A stretch of 64,000 bases of DNA, from assembly GCA_964475595.1 (NCBI GenBank), contig CAYYXG010000008.1:1-64000 (forward strand), read 5' to 3'. The DNA is from RGEC01 sp964475595. Its GTDB lineage: Bacteria > Bacteroidota > Bacteroidia > NS11-12g > UBA955. Below the pieces are notes generated by a model that saw only the letters and a program-made list of their open reading frames with translations, was not told the origin of the DNA and ran no database searches. Below are positions 16,003 to 25,689 of the stretch, piece by piece; position 1 is the first letter of the stretch, and every line of letters starts with the position of its first letter. The translations under genes and the position numbers were made by a program.

Positions 16003-17259
16003 TTGAAAACGGTTGCATTTGCTATCCTCGCATTTTTCGCCACACTACTAGGAGCACAGCCGGAATTTGAACCGTCTGATTCCAAATGGCTTGAATTGCT
16101 TTTCCAAAGCAAAGGGAGTGACTTTTTCAAGCAAATTTTGCAACAACCGGAAAAATACCGATACCAGATCGTTTTTTCACAGATTGACCGAAACCGAAAA
16201 GGTGTACCCTTCGTTACCACCCATTACTACCATTTTAATAAAAGTCAATACTTCTATCCGGCCAGTCTGGTGAAATTTCCGGCTTCATTGCTTGCTATGC
16301 AAAAATTGACTGAGCTGGAACCGCTGGGCATAAAGCCGGAAACCCCAGTCAGATTTGATAGTGCCTGGCATTGTCAAACCCGCAGCGGCCGAGATCCTTC
16401 ACAGATTTCAGGCTGGCCAAGTTTAGACGCATATATCAAGAAAATGATGCTGGTGAGTGATAATGAATCCTATAACCGCACTTATGAATTTCTGGGTTAT
16501 GATTATATCGCCCAAAACCTTCAGAAAAAAGGATTTAATGACACCCGTATTATTCAACGTTTTGAATTTTCGTGCGATACCTTGAGTGCCTACATCACGA
16601 ATCCCGTGTGTTTTTTTAATGAAAAGGACACCCTGTATGTTCAGCCACCGGCAACCGCAGCAATGCGTCTACAAAATCCCTATGGTGATGTGTATATGGG
16701 AGGCAGCTACTATGATGCACTGGGAAACCTTTATCCCTTCCCACGCTCTTTCATGTTTAACAATTATCTGCCCCTGGATGAATTGCACAGAATGCTGATA
16801 TCCTTTTATCTTCCCGAATCTGTTGCTGAGGAAAATAGATGGAATATTAAGACTGAATATGCAGAGCAACTGAAAAAGTACATGGGGATGTGGCCCAGAG
16901 AATGCAAGAACCCCTCTTTTGGTTATGCAGACCATTATAAAAAATACCTGTTAATGGGCACCGGTGTGCCGCTTCCCGACTCTTCGGATATTCGTATATT
17001 CAATGTTGTGGGAAGGGCGTTTGGTGTACTTGCCGATTGTGCATACATCGTTGATTTTAAGCACAATGTGGAATTCTGTGTAACGGCAGTCATTTATTGT
17101 AATGAGGATGATGTATTAAACAACGACCAATATCAGTATGATACAGCCGGTCTTCCATTCCTTACTGAATTGGGCCAATTGCTTTACCAATCGGAACTTC
17201 AGCGAGATAAGCAACTACAGTTTTCCAATGCAGATCTAAGGGAGTTGTATCGCAAATAG
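16003..17259 (+). CDS. secreted serine hydrolase with class A beta-lactamase fold
   Basis: A 418-residue exported protein starting at TTG (16003), signal peptide VAFAILAFFATLLGAQ. The beta-lactamase/transpeptidase nucleophile motif is SLVK (S88, K91 in FYPASLVKFPASLL), and SDN (152-154 in LVSDNESYNRTYEFLG) is the second motif. The third motif, normally K-T/S-G on the last strand, reads VVGRAFG here, so the lysine is absent. The long insertion between SDN and the last strand (about 165-320) is unlike true beta-lactamases. It may act on peptidoglycan or another amide or ester; I would not infer antibiotic resistance. Confidence 0.8.
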   Translation: MKTVAFAILAFFATLLGAQPEFEPSDSKWLELLFQSKGSDFFKQILQQPEKYRYQIVFSQIDRNRKGVPFVTTHYYHFNKSQYFYPASLVKFPASLLAMQKLTELEPLGIKPETPVRFDSAWHCQTRSGRDPSQISGWPSLDAYIKKMMLVSDNESYNRTYEFLGYDYIAQNLQKKGFNDTRIIQRFEFSCDTLSAYITNPVCFFNEKDTLYVQPPATAAMRLQNPYGDVYMGGSYYDALGNLYPFPRSFMFNNYLPLDELHRMLISFYLPESVAEENRWNIKTEYAEQLKKYMGMWPRECKNPSFGYADHYKKYLLMGTGVPLPDSSDIRIFNVVGRAFGVLADCAYIVDFKHNVEFCVTAVIYCNEDDVLNNDQYQYDTAGLPFLTELGQLLYQSELQRDKQLQFSNADLRELYRK

Positions 17260-17279
17260 GTGATACCACAGGGCTTGAT

Positions 17280-17287
17280 TACCTTTG
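17280..17287 (+). promoter_or_regulatory. -7 box immediately before the YbjN-like gene
   Basis: TACCTTTG fits TAnnTTTG exactly and ends four bases before the ATG at 17292. If used, transcription would start at or next to the start codon, giving a leaderless or near-leaderless mRNA. No convincing -33 element was found. Confidence 0.35.
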
Positions 17288-17291
17288 TGCC

Positions 17292-17759
17292 ATGTTGCTA
17301 CAGGATCTTTATCAGAGCGTTGAAAAATCCATTCATGACATGGGCGTAAATCCCGAAGATACCCGGGGCGAGGAAGCCGGGCAGTGGATGCTATTGAGAG
17401 AAGAAATGCCCATATACCTTGATGCGTGGGAAGATCAGGAGTCGAATCCCTGGAACTATTTTATTTTTGAAAAAGACAAATCCGTTTTTCAGGTTTCTAT
17501 TCCATTCTGCTATGCACCAACCCTCAAGCGAGATGAGTTTTTGCAGGAGATGCTGGTGGTAAATCTCAATCTCATGTATGGAAAATTTACGTTTAATGAG
17601 AAGGACAATGTGACGGCCTTGGTCTACCGGGTGCCGGGTTCATCTTTCAAAACATCAGATTTTCAGCCAATTATTGATGGACTATGCTATTACGCTGAAA
17701 TGGCCTATCATGTGCTCAAAGATGAATTTAACCTCAAAAGGGTATTGGCCGAATCCTAA
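17292..17759 (+). CDS. YbjN/secretion-chaperone-like small protein
   Basis: A 155-residue acidic cytosolic protein. The order of secondary structure (N-terminal helix, strands WMLLREEMPIYLDAW, WNYFIFEKDKSVFQVSIPF and VTALVYRVPG, then a long C-terminal helix YYAEMAYHVLKDEFNLK) resembles the YbjN/type III secretion chaperone-like fold. This is a fold-level impression, not a family match. It follows the serine hydrolase gene by 32 bases and is convergent with the tandem lipoprotein genes, whose stop codon directly follows its own. Confidence 0.6.
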   Translation: MLLQDLYQSVEKSIHDMGVNPEDTRGEEAGQWMLLREEMPIYLDAWEDQESNPWNYFIFEKDKSVFQVSIPFCYAPTLKRDEFLQEMLVVNLNLMYGKFTFNEKDNVTALVYRVPGSSFKTSDFQPIIDGLCYYAEMAYHVLKDEFNLKRVLAES

Positions 17760-18617
17760 TTATCTGATGGCCCCTTGGCTTGCCTGCCTGAGTTCCTGTA
17801 GGGTTTTTGCAGCCAGATAAAAATTGGAATCAGCCTTTAATGCATCTTTTAGCGTATTGGCCATAGGTTGATATTGTTGTTTTACCTGCTGTAGCATCGC
17901 TTTCAGGTATAAAAAGGAGGGCTTAACCGCTATATTTTCCTGAATTTGTTCCTGCAAGTGGTGCAATCTCACTTTTTTGGTAATTGGTACATCCGCTTTC
18001 AGCACTTGCTGCATGGCCGTTTCGGCCGTTTTTACATTGCCGCGGGCAATTTCAATGTACAATTCATACCAGCGGTAGGTGTAATCACCCGTTTCTTTAA
18101 ACAGTTGACGGAATGCATCCACAGCCCCTGTGTCATCCTGTTCAATCAACAGCATGCGTGCTTTCATTTCCCGCAGATATAAATTGCGCTTATCGAGGGA
18201 TAGGCCCTTGTCAATCATATAGTTTACCAGCGATGTGCTACGTGCTAAATCCAATGGACTGCCATAAAAGTAGTGATAAAATGCCAGGGAATCATAAGCC
18301 CATGGATAGGCAGTGGGTTCTTCAGTGATAAGGAGCTGAAGACATTGTGTTGCGGTTTTCATCTCCCTGAGCAATATCGCTTTTTCATAGCCATCCATTA
18401 TATGAGCTACATACTGCGCCTTCCACCGGGTTTTTTCACGCAGTGAGTCTTTCAAAATGACGATTTCTCGCTCTTGCTGTTGCACTTTTTCCTCCATTTT
18501 TGCCCATTTTAACTCCTGATTGGTGCGTTCAGTGCGGATGGCTTCATCCATTTGCTTTTTAGATACGCAACCACTGATAACGGGTATGAAAGCAGCAAAA
18601 AATATGTATTTACGCAT
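17760..18617 (-). CDS. TPR-like lipoprotein, paralogue 2 of a tandem pair
   Basis: A 285-residue lipoprotein with lipobox ISGC (cysteine about residue 17). Residues 20-65 are a charged helix, probably coiled coil (EEKVQQQEREIVILKDSLREK). The remainder consists of helical repeats of tetratricopeptide type. It is a paralogue of the preceding gene: shared are YPWAxDSLAFYHxFY, KKVRLxHxxxxIQE, and a closing segment of the form ALKxxxNFYLAxK. Only two bases separate it from the upstream paralogue's stop, so both are in one transcript. It differs in having the coiled-coil insertion after the lipid anchor. Function unknown; periplasmic scaffolding is a guess. Confidence 0.75.
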   Translation of the reverse strand: MRKYIFFAAFIPVISGCVSKKQMDEAIRTERTNQELKWAKMEEKVQQQEREIVILKDSLREKTRWKAQYVAHIMDGYEKAILLREMKTATQCLQLLITEEPTAYPWAYDSLAFYHYFYGSPLDLARSTSLVNYMIDKGLSLDKRNLYLREMKARMLLIEQDDTGAVDAFRQLFKETGDYTYRWYELYIEIARGNVKTAETAMQQVLKADVPITKKVRLHHLQEQIQENIAVKPSFLYLKAMLQQVKQQYQPMANTLKDALKADSNFYLAAKTLQELRQASQGAIR

Positions 18618-18619
18618 CT

Positions 18620-19342
18620 TTATGGATTGGGTTTTCCGGCAGCATTTTGCTGCATTTCATAAATTCCCTTCTGAGCCAGATAGAAATTGGGTGCGTATTC
18701 GAGGCATTTACCCAAGGCTTCGGCAGCTGCCAAAAAATCTCCTTTGTTATTTTTCATCAGTCCGTCAAAAAACAGAAAGGCAGCCCTAGCATCTACTGAT
18801 TCCTGAATACCGGCCTCAGGATGGGTTAACCTTACCTTTTTTGAGCCCGCATCGGGTTGATTCACTACCATCTTTATGATGGAATCACAATAAGTCACAT
18901 TCCCTTTCACCAGATTGATGAACGTCATTTCCCACAAGTAGGTGTAGTCTTTGTTTTTATTCCATAAAGCGCTGAATAGATCCATTGCCATACTGTCATT
19001 ACCGCGGCTCAGCAGCAACTTGCCTTTCAATTCCATTAAAAATTCATTGTTAGGGTTAGATGCCAGTCCTTTGTCGCAGTAGTGGAGCGCGGTGGCCGGA
19101 TTTTTCACCAAACCGGGAATATTCAGATAAAAAAAGTGGTAAAAAGCAAGGGAATCTATGGCCCATGGATATTGGGCTGAATCTTCGTTTGCCATCATGG
19201 ATAACGCGGTAATGGCCGTCTGGTAATCTTGTGCAGCCCTTGCATTCTCGAATAATGTAAAATTCGAGGTGTTCTTTTTACTCGATTGATTACAGGCAAA
19301 AAGCAACGAAATGCCCGCAAAAATAGTCATGATATAGCGCAT
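18620..19342 (-). CDS. TPR-like lipoprotein, paralogue 1 of a tandem pair
   Basis: A 240-residue lipoprotein; the signal peptide ends LLFAC (lipid-modified cysteine about residue 17). The mature part is helical with TPR-like repeats (for example EFLMELKGKLLLSRGNDSMAMDLFSALW and FLAAAEALGKCLEYAPNFYLAQKGIYEM). It shares YPWAIDSLAFYHFFY, a KKVRLTHPEAGIQE block and the C-terminal repeat with the downstream paralogue, but lacks that protein's coiled coil. It diverges from the giant PKD protein gene at 19397. Family not recognised beyond the helical repeats. Confidence 0.75.
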   Translation of the reverse strand: MRYIMTIFAGISLLFACNQSSKKNTSNFTLFENARAAQDYQTAITALSMMANEDSAQYPWAIDSLAFYHFFYLNIPGLVKNPATALHYCDKGLASNPNNEFLMELKGKLLLSRGNDSMAMDLFSALWNKNKDYTYLWEMTFINLVKGNVTYCDSIIKMVVNQPDAGSKKVRLTHPEAGIQESVDARAAFLFFDGLMKNNKGDFLAAAEALGKCLEYAPNFYLAQKGIYEMQQNAAGKPNP

Positions 19343-19396
19343 AATTTAGACTCTGTTCTATTGAAGGCAAATGTACTATTTTTGTAGTGTAGCTCC

Positions 19397-22300
19397 ATGC
19401 GATTGGTTGTGAAAATTTTTATCAGGGTTTGGCTGGTCATTGGCGGTTTGATTCCGTTAATGGCTGTTGCCCAAACCCCAGCTATTGAGGTACTCACTCC
19501 CAATGTTTGCATTCCGCAAACAGTAAAACTGCGGGTTAAAAACTGTACCGGTTGTACCAATTATGAGTGGAAAATAGGATCAGGCAATTTTCAGTCGGGT
19601 TCTTCGGATTATGCTACCGTTATGACCAGTCCCGGAACCTTTGATGTGGAAGTAAGGGTGACTACCTCCGGCGGTGTGGTAGTTCCTCTCCAGAAATTAA
19701 AAGCATTCCGTGTTCATGATAATCCGGTGATTGATGTGGGTTTTAGCAAAGTTTCCCTATGCGGAAATGCGACCGATACCATCACCATCACGGATAACTC
19801 TAAAAATGTGGTGTATCGCGACTGGCTTATTGAATCCCGTTTTATAGGCAATGGGCCCAAAGAATTCAGGCATGTTTTCACTCAGGGTGGTAAAGGATAT
19901 AAACGCGTATACATAACTGTTAAAGACAGCTGGGGCTGTCAGTCGCAGAAAGTGATGGATTCTACCATCGGAATCTGGGATGATGTAGTTTTTTCAGCAA
20001 CGCCGTCCCGTAGTGGTGGATGTGCCCCACTGACCGTTCGTTTTACGCCTACCATAGACAGCGCAAATCAATCGGTAGGTTACATCAAATGGTGGGTTCC
20101 TGGTTCTACTGCAGACAGTCTGACAGGTAGAAATCCCCTGGTTACGTACAACAAAGCAGGTGTTTACTCCTACAAAGCCATGCTCGTTACCAAGGCCGGC
20201 TGTAAATACTTTTATGAAAATCTGGAGGCCATGAGGTATGGTGACACTGCCGTTATGAGCATTTCCTATAGCCCGTCTACCCTATGTGCCAATCGCCTTT
20301 TCACCGCTACGGTTTCAAACACAGGCACTGGCAATGTGAGCTGGAATATCAATGGCGCGGGTTACAGCGGTCAGACAAGTGGCTCCTCCGTGAAGGGTAA
20401 ATTCAATGATACCGGTTCGGCCGATATTACGGTAACCAGCGAAAGCGGTGGTTGCAGAAGCTATCTGTATAGAAAAAAAGCGGCACTAATCAGTGGTCCT
20501 AAAGCATCGTTTACTACACCGGTGCCCTTTTATTGCGCCACCCCGGATACAGTGCAGTTTACCAATACGTCTGTATTAGGGCCGAGTACAACCTGGCGAT
20601 GGACCCTTTGGGACAGTTCCGGAAGTATTGTGAATGTCGCTACCGGGAAAGATTTTCAGTACATAACCAATAGTATCAATAAATATTCTGCACGATTGAT
20701 CGCATCATCGTCCAATGGTTGTATTGATACTATTTACCAGAAAAACATCGTGGTGGGTGGTTCCATCGACACGGAATTTGTTTACAATCCGGCACCTACC
20801 TGCCCTTTTCAAAAGGTAACTTTTTCCAGCAGACTGGGTCCCGGAACACCCCGTACCAAAAATAAGTTTGCCTGGACTTTTTATAACCTCAGCGGGGGAG
20901 TACTGACAACATCCACCGATGAACAACCTGTGATTCAGTACAGTTTGCCGGGTAACTATGCTGTTCGCATGATCGTTAGTAACAACCGTGGTTGTCGCGA
21001 TACGCAAACTAAAAACGCCTGGGTGAAGGTAGAAGTACCTGACGTGATTCTCAATACACCGGATTCCATTGTATGTACCAATCAGAAATTTCTGCTAAAG
21101 GCAACCCAGTTGCAGTCGGTAAAAGGGTTTACATCATCATGGAAAGCGTTCCACCAGGATTCTGTTAATATCATTTATCAATCTTTCGGGGATTCAGCGC
21201 TCATGCAGATTGGTTTTCCGGGAATTTACAGAATTGAATATACCATCGAAAAACCCAATGGGGAATGTAAATTCACCATTAAACACAATCGACGAATCAA
21301 GGTCAGCGGGGCCATTCTAAAAACGAGCATCAGCCCCACCTATGGCTGCGCCCCATTGCCGGTAACCTTGAATGCAAACCTCCTCAAAGACCTGAATTAT
21401 CATGGGAATTCTTCTGCGTTTCAATATTTATGGAAACGAACCAATCCTGCAGGATTTCCGATCACAGATCCAACCCAACCTGTAATTAACAGCACCCTGG
21501 CACGCGGTGAATACGAATGCTGGCTTGTGTACAAAACCGGTTCGGGTTGCGTGGATTCGGTAAGGAAAACATACATAGAGTCAGGAATAAGATCCCGCAT
21601 TAACATTCCATACATGGGCCGATGCCGAGGGAATACCGTCAATTTTGGAAATGCGAGCAGCTGGTGGGCAGATAGCGTGCGCTGGGTATGTGATTCCCCT
21701 AGCGTAATCATCAAACCATCACGTACGGTATGGTCTCCCAATGGAACCTTCACCCAAATGGGAGATTTTCCGTTAAAACTGATTGTAAAATACCAAAACT
21801 GCTCAGACACAAGCAGCACCGTTATCAATATCTTTAAACTGAAGGCTTCCCTTTATTCGCCCGACTCGGTGGTTTACTGCGCCCCCAAGCTGGTTAAAAT
21901 TTTTAATACCACCCCCGGTGCCATCAATAGCTGGTGGACATTTTCCAACGGCGCTACCCAATATTCTAAAAATAACGACCTGATTACCCAGTCATTCAAA
22001 GAAAATCTGGGTTCCGGCTATGATGTAAAACTCGTAGTGCAAAATTACCTGGGTTGCTATGATACCCTCGAAAAGAAATCGTTTTTTAAGGTAATAGGGC
22101 CCATTCCCCGACTTACTGTTTCCGGCAATAAGGGCTGTGAACCCCTTACCGTGGCCTTCAATAACAATAGTCAGGATTACGCAAAAGCGTACATAGATTA
22201 CGGCGACGGCACGGTTACAGACAGTCTTAAAAACGGGCAATTTCATACTTACAGGGTTACTGACAAATCGCTCACCACCCAAGGATTCAACCCTAAGCTG

Positions 22301-24307
22301 ATTGTTGCAGATAAATTTAACTGCTTTGCCTATGCGAATGCATCTGATAGTGTGGAAGTATTTAAAACCGCTGAACCGAATTTTAGCTACACATCCGCCC
22401 GTTTTCTTCGCAAAACAGAGGGTTGTGCCGGAGAGTTAATTGTAAGTTTTTCCGATAAAAGCCGTTTTGTGAGCAAAAATTACTGGGATTTTGACAACGA
22501 TGGTAAAATCGATATTCGCAACCAGCCGGCCCCCAATTATTTATTTGGCAAACCCGGAGTATTCAAAACCAAGTTGATTGCAGAGAATATCAATGGCTGT
22601 AAAGACAGTATCACCATTGATTCTTTTGTGGTTTGGGAAAAACCGGTGCCGACCTTCAAACCGTCCAAGGATAGCTTCTGTGCTAAGGATGCCGTTCAAT
22701 TTACTTTTGATGGCTCGTCGGCCTGGCCTATTGTTGCTTACCGCTGGGATTTTGGTGATCCCACAACATTCAAGGATACTTCTTCTCAGAAAAATCCTGC
22801 TTGGCGATATAAAAATCCTTTTAATCATGCTGTTTCACTGAATGTGAGGGATGTGAAGGGCTGCACAGCAACGGTTACACGAGGCGTGTATGTGCTGGAT
22901 ACAGCAGGACCAAAACCCGCTGAAATCGCATTTATCACGGTGAAAGACCCCAATACGGTGCAATTAAACTGGCATAAATCCGGTCTGGGCAATTTTATGC
23001 GCTACCATATCTACCTCGACAGCACCCGATACATCTACCGTAAATCTGTCTCATCACGCCAGGATACTACGCTGTTATTTTCTTTTTCGCCGCAAACCCT
23101 CAGCAATCAGCGGTATTGTTACAGTCTCAAAGTGGAAGACACCTGTGCCCAGCAGGGAAAACTTGCCGTATCCCATTGTTCTATATTGCTGCGTGATACG
23201 TCAACCCAAAAATATCACATTGATTTGAAATGGTTGTCTTATGACGGCTGGGGCAATGAACTCAGTCATTACGAACTTTTCCGCAAGGAACCGGGGGGGA
23301 GTTTTAAATCCCTCGCCATAATTGATAAAGATCAGTTGTTGTATACCGACAGCTGGAAATGCGACCAAACCTACTGCTACGTTGTCGAGGCCGTACACAA
23401 AAATAAAGTATATCGCTCCAGAAGTAATGAAACCTGCGGAAAGCCCCTGTATGGTAAACCCGATGGCAGTGCTTTGGTAACGTTGGTGACAGTTGCCAAT
23501 GATTCGTTTCCATCTGTTTTCTGGAAATCAGACTATGCCTACAATCCGGGGGCAACCTATGTCCTGGAGAAATCAGGCAGTGGGTTGCCGGGGACATTTC
23601 AGCCGGTAAAACAAGTGCAGGGCTTAAGTGCGGTTGACAATACCGCAGATGCGCATACCGCCGCTTATTTTTATCGTGTTTTGTTCAAGGATCATTGCGG
23701 ACTGACCGGCGATGCGGGAGCGCCCTCCAATTCTATTCACCTGAAGAGTGTGCCCGGAAGCAAACTTATAAGAATCAACTGGAATCAATATGGATATTGG
23801 CATGCCGGTGTAAGGGAATATAAACTGCAACTTAAACAACGAAATGGCAGCTATACGGATTGGCTAAAGTTATCGCCCTCACAGACCGGAAAAGACAGCA
23901 TCAACCTGGAGAGTTTTGGTTTGGATAGCATTTGTTTCAGGGTGGTGGCCATTAAGGATACCCTCACCCTAGATTCTTCCATTTCCAATTCCGTTTGCTT
24001 TGTGCCATCCTCCTACATTTGGGTGCCTTCCGGGTTTTCGCCCAACCAGAATGGCCTTAATGAAGTGTTTAAACCTACATTGGGCTATGTGTTTGGTAAC
24101 CATCCAAACCTGGCCCTCCGATATGAATTCAGAATTTTCAATCGTTGGGGTCAGATGATTTTCTCAACGAATAATCCTTCCGCAGGTTGGGATGGCCGCT
24201 TTATGGAAAGCGATTGCCCTGTTGGCTTGTATATCTATGAGGTTAAGGCCGTTGGTTATGACGGGATTCCGCATCAGAAAAAGGGAACAGTTTACCTAAT
24301 TAGGTAA
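19397..24307 (+). CDS. giant PKD-domain secreted protein with T9SS type B (gliding motility-associated) C-terminal domain
   Basis: A 1636-residue cell-surface or secreted protein. The signal peptide covers residues 1-25 (VWLVIGGLIPLMAVAQ). Residues 30 to about 1165 are a string of PKD/Ig-like modules recognised by PVTFxx, WDFGD or DYGDG turns and paired cysteines (YRWDFGDPTT, AYIDYGDGTV, YWDFDNDGK). Residues about 1170-1530 look like fibronectin type III-like modules. The last 95 residues carry the type B sorting domain (VPSGFSPNQNGLNEVF, YEFRIFNRWGQMIF, GWDGR, CPVGLYIYEVKA), recognised by T9SS for export and attachment. Likely adhesion or matrix role. A TAxxTTTG box (19377-19384) lies 13 bases upstream. 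Confidence 0.92.
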   Translation: MRLVVKIFIRVWLVIGGLIPLMAVAQTPAIEVLTPNVCIPQTVKLRVKNCTGCTNYEWKIGSGNFQSGSSDYATVMTSPGTFDVEVRVTTSGGVVVPLQKLKAFRVHDNPVIDVGFSKVSLCGNATDTITITDNSKNVVYRDWLIESRFIGNGPKEFRHVFTQGGKGYKRVYITVKDSWGCQSQKVMDSTIGIWDDVVFSATPSRSGGCAPLTVRFTPTIDSANQSVGYIKWWVPGSTADSLTGRNPLVTYNKAGVYSYKAMLVTKAGCKYFYENLEAMRYGDTAVMSISYSPSTLCANRLFTATVSNTGTGNVSWNINGAGYSGQTSGSSVKGKFNDTGSADITVTSESGGCRSYLYRKKAALISGPKASFTTPVPFYCATPDTVQFTNTSVLGPSTTWRWTLWDSSGSIVNVATGKDFQYITNSINKYSARLIASSSNGCIDTIYQKNIVVGGSIDTEFVYNPAPTCPFQKVTFSSRLGPGTPRTKNKFAWTFYNLSGGVLTTSTDEQPVIQYSLPGNYAVRMIVSNNRGCRDTQTKNAWVKVEVPDVILNTPDSIVCTNQKFLLKATQLQSVKGFTSSWKAFHQDSVNIIYQSFGDSALMQIGFPGIYRIEYTIEKPNGECKFTIKHNRRIKVSGAILKTSISPTYGCAPLPVTLNANLLKDLNYHGNSSAFQYLWKRTNPAGFPITDPTQPVINSTLARGEYECWLVYKTGSGCVDSVRKTYIESGIRSRINIPYMGRCRGNTVNFGNASSWWADSVRWVCDSPSVIIKPSRTVWSPNGTFTQMGDFPLKLIVKYQNCSDTSSTVINIFKLKASLYSPDSVVYCAPKLVKIFNTTPGAINSWWTFSNGATQYSKNNDLITQSFKENLGSGYDVKLVVQNYLGCYDTLEKKSFFKVIGPIPRLTVSGNKGCEPLTVAFNNNSQDYAKAYIDYGDGTVTDSLKNGQFHTYRVTDKSLTTQGFNPKLIVADKFNCFAYANASDSVEVFKTAEPNFSYTSARFLRKTEGCAGELIVSFSDKSRFVSKNYWDFDNDGKIDIRNQPAPNYLFGKPGVFKTKLIAENINGCKDSITIDSFVVWEKPVPTFKPSKDSFCAKDAVQFTFDGSSAWPIVAYRWDFGDPTTFKDTSSQKNPAWRYKNPFNHAVSLNVRDVKGCTATVTRGVYVLDTAGPKPAEIAFITVKDPNTVQLNWHKSGLGNFMRYHIYLDSTRYIYRKSVSSRQDTTLLFSFSPQTLSNQRYCYSLKVEDTCAQQGKLAVSHCSILLRDTSTQKYHIDLKWLSYDGWGNELSHYELFRKEPGGSFKSLAIIDKDQLLYTDSWKCDQTYCYVVEAVHKNKVYRSRSNETCGKPLYGKPDGSALVTLVTVANDSFPSVFWKSDYAYNPGATYVLEKSGSGLPGTFQPVKQVQGLSAVDNTADAHTAAYFYRVLFKDHCGLTGDAGAPSNSIHLKSVPGSKLIRINWNQYGYWHAGVREYKLQLKQRNGSYTDWLKLSPSQTGKDSINLESFGLDSICFRVVAIKDTLTLDSSISNSVCFVPSSYIWVPSGFSPNQNGLNEVFKPTLGYVFGNHPNLALRYEFRIFNRWGQMIFSTNNPSAGWDGRFMESDCPVGLYIYEVKAVGYDGIPHQKKGTVYLIR

Positions 24308-24366
24308 TTTAAACTGAACCAAACTGTTTTTTGAATGCACATGGTGGTAAATTTGCACATTCATTT

Positions 24367-25689
24367 ATGTTTGATAATCTTCAACGAAAACTGGAAAAAG
24401 CCTTTAAAACACTTAAAGGTCAGGGTAAAATCAATGATTTAAACGTTGCCGAAACGGTAAAAGAAATTCGTCGTGCACTCATTTCTGCTGACGTTAATTT
24501 CAAAGTAGCCAAGGAATTTACAGATAAGGTTCTGGAAGAAGCCAGAGGAAAGAATGTGTTGTCGGCGGTTTCGCCTGGGCAATTGCTAACCAAAATTGTA
24601 TATGATGAATTGGTGCAGTTGCTGGGTGGACATCAGTCCGAATTGAAAATTTCCGGCAGCCCGGCGATTATTTTGATAGCAGGTTTGCAGGGTTCGGGTA
24701 AAACAACCTTCACCGGTAAACTCGGAAAATACCTCAAAGCGCAGGGTAAAAACCCCTTGTTGGTGGCCTGCGATGTATATCGCCCCGCAGCCCGTGAACA
24801 GCTAAAAGTCCTGGGCACTGCCACGGAAGTGAAGGTTTTTAGTGAAGATCAAAGCAATGATCCGCTCAGCATTGCCAGAAACGCCATTGCGTTTGCCAAA
24901 CAACACAATCACAATGTGGTGGTGGTGGATACGGCGGGACGAACCTCTGTGGATCAGCAAATGATGGACGAGATTGCTACCCTGAAAAAATCGCTGAATC
25001 CGGCTGAAATCCTGTTTGTGGTCGATTCTATGACCGGTCAGGATGCGGTAAATACCGCACGCACCTTCAATCAGGTGCTGGACTTTACGGGTGTGGTACT
25101 CACCAAGCTGGACGGTGATACGCGCGGTGGTGCGGCGTTGTCCATCAAGTCGGTGGTGAATAAGCCCATAAAATTTGTAAGCAATGGTGAGAAACCCGAT
25201 GCATTGGATGTATTCTATCCCGACCGCATGGCCGGACGTATCCTGGGCAAGGGTGACGTAGTAACCCTGGTAGAAAAAGCCCAGGCCGCATTTGATGAAG
25301 AGGAAGCAGCCCGCCTGTCCAAGAAAATTGCCAAAAACAGTTTTGATTTTGATGACTTTCTCATTCAGCTGCAGCAAATCAAAAAAATGGGTAACATGAA
25401 AGACCTGATGGCCATGATACCCGGTGTGGGCAGTAAGATAAAAGACATGGACATCGATGAAAATGCCTTTAAAGGGATTGAGGCCATGATTCAGTCGATG
25501 ACACCAAGGGAAAGAGCAAAGCCCGAAATTCTTAATGCATCCAGAAAACAGCGTATTGTTAGCGGAAGTGGAAGAAGTATTCAGGAATTGAATAAATTGT
25601 TAACCCAATTTAACCAAATGCGGCAGATGATGAAGTCCATGCAAAACCGAAAAATGCCCGGAATGGGCTTGCCGGGTATGCGCCGATAA
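24367..25689 (+). CDS. ffh: signal recognition particle protein Ffh
   Basis: A 440-residue SRP54-type GTPase that binds signal sequences on ribosomes and, with FtsY, delivers them to the membrane. The order is N domain (1-85), G domain with P-loop GLQGSGKTT (106-114), DTAGR and TKLDGDTRGG, then the methionine-rich M domain (about 300-440, ending in Met-rich QMRQMMKSMQNRKMPGMG). The start is the ATG at 24367 (MFDNLQRKLEKAF); the open frame continues upstream to a TTG at 24331, but that part lacks conservation. A TAAATTTG -7-like box lies at 24348-24355. The SRP RNA gene is not in the window. Confidence 0.97.
   Translation: MFDNLQRKLEKAFKTLKGQGKINDLNVAETVKEIRRALISADVNFKVAKEFTDKVLEEARGKNVLSAVSPGQLLTKIVYDELVQLLGGHQSELKISGSPAIILIAGLQGSGKTTFTGKLGKYLKAQGKNPLLVACDVYRPAAREQLKVLGTATEVKVFSEDQSNDPLSIARNAIAFAKQHNHNVVVVDTAGRTSVDQQMMDEIATLKKSLNPAEILFVVDSMTGQDAVNTARTFNQVLDFTGVVLTKLDGDTRGGAALSIKSVVNKPIKFVSNGEKPDALDVFYPDRMAGRILGKGDVVTLVEKAQAAFDEEEAARLSKKIAKNSFDFDDFLIQLQQIKKMGNMKDLMAMIPGVGSKIKDMDIDENAFKGIEAMIQSMTPRERAKPEILNASRKQRIVSGSGRSIQELNKLLTQFNQMRQMMKSMQNRKMPGMGLPGMRR

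Noticed and set aside
24802..25377. 191-codon minus-strand frame
   Set aside because: Antisense to ffh with no recognisable protein features.
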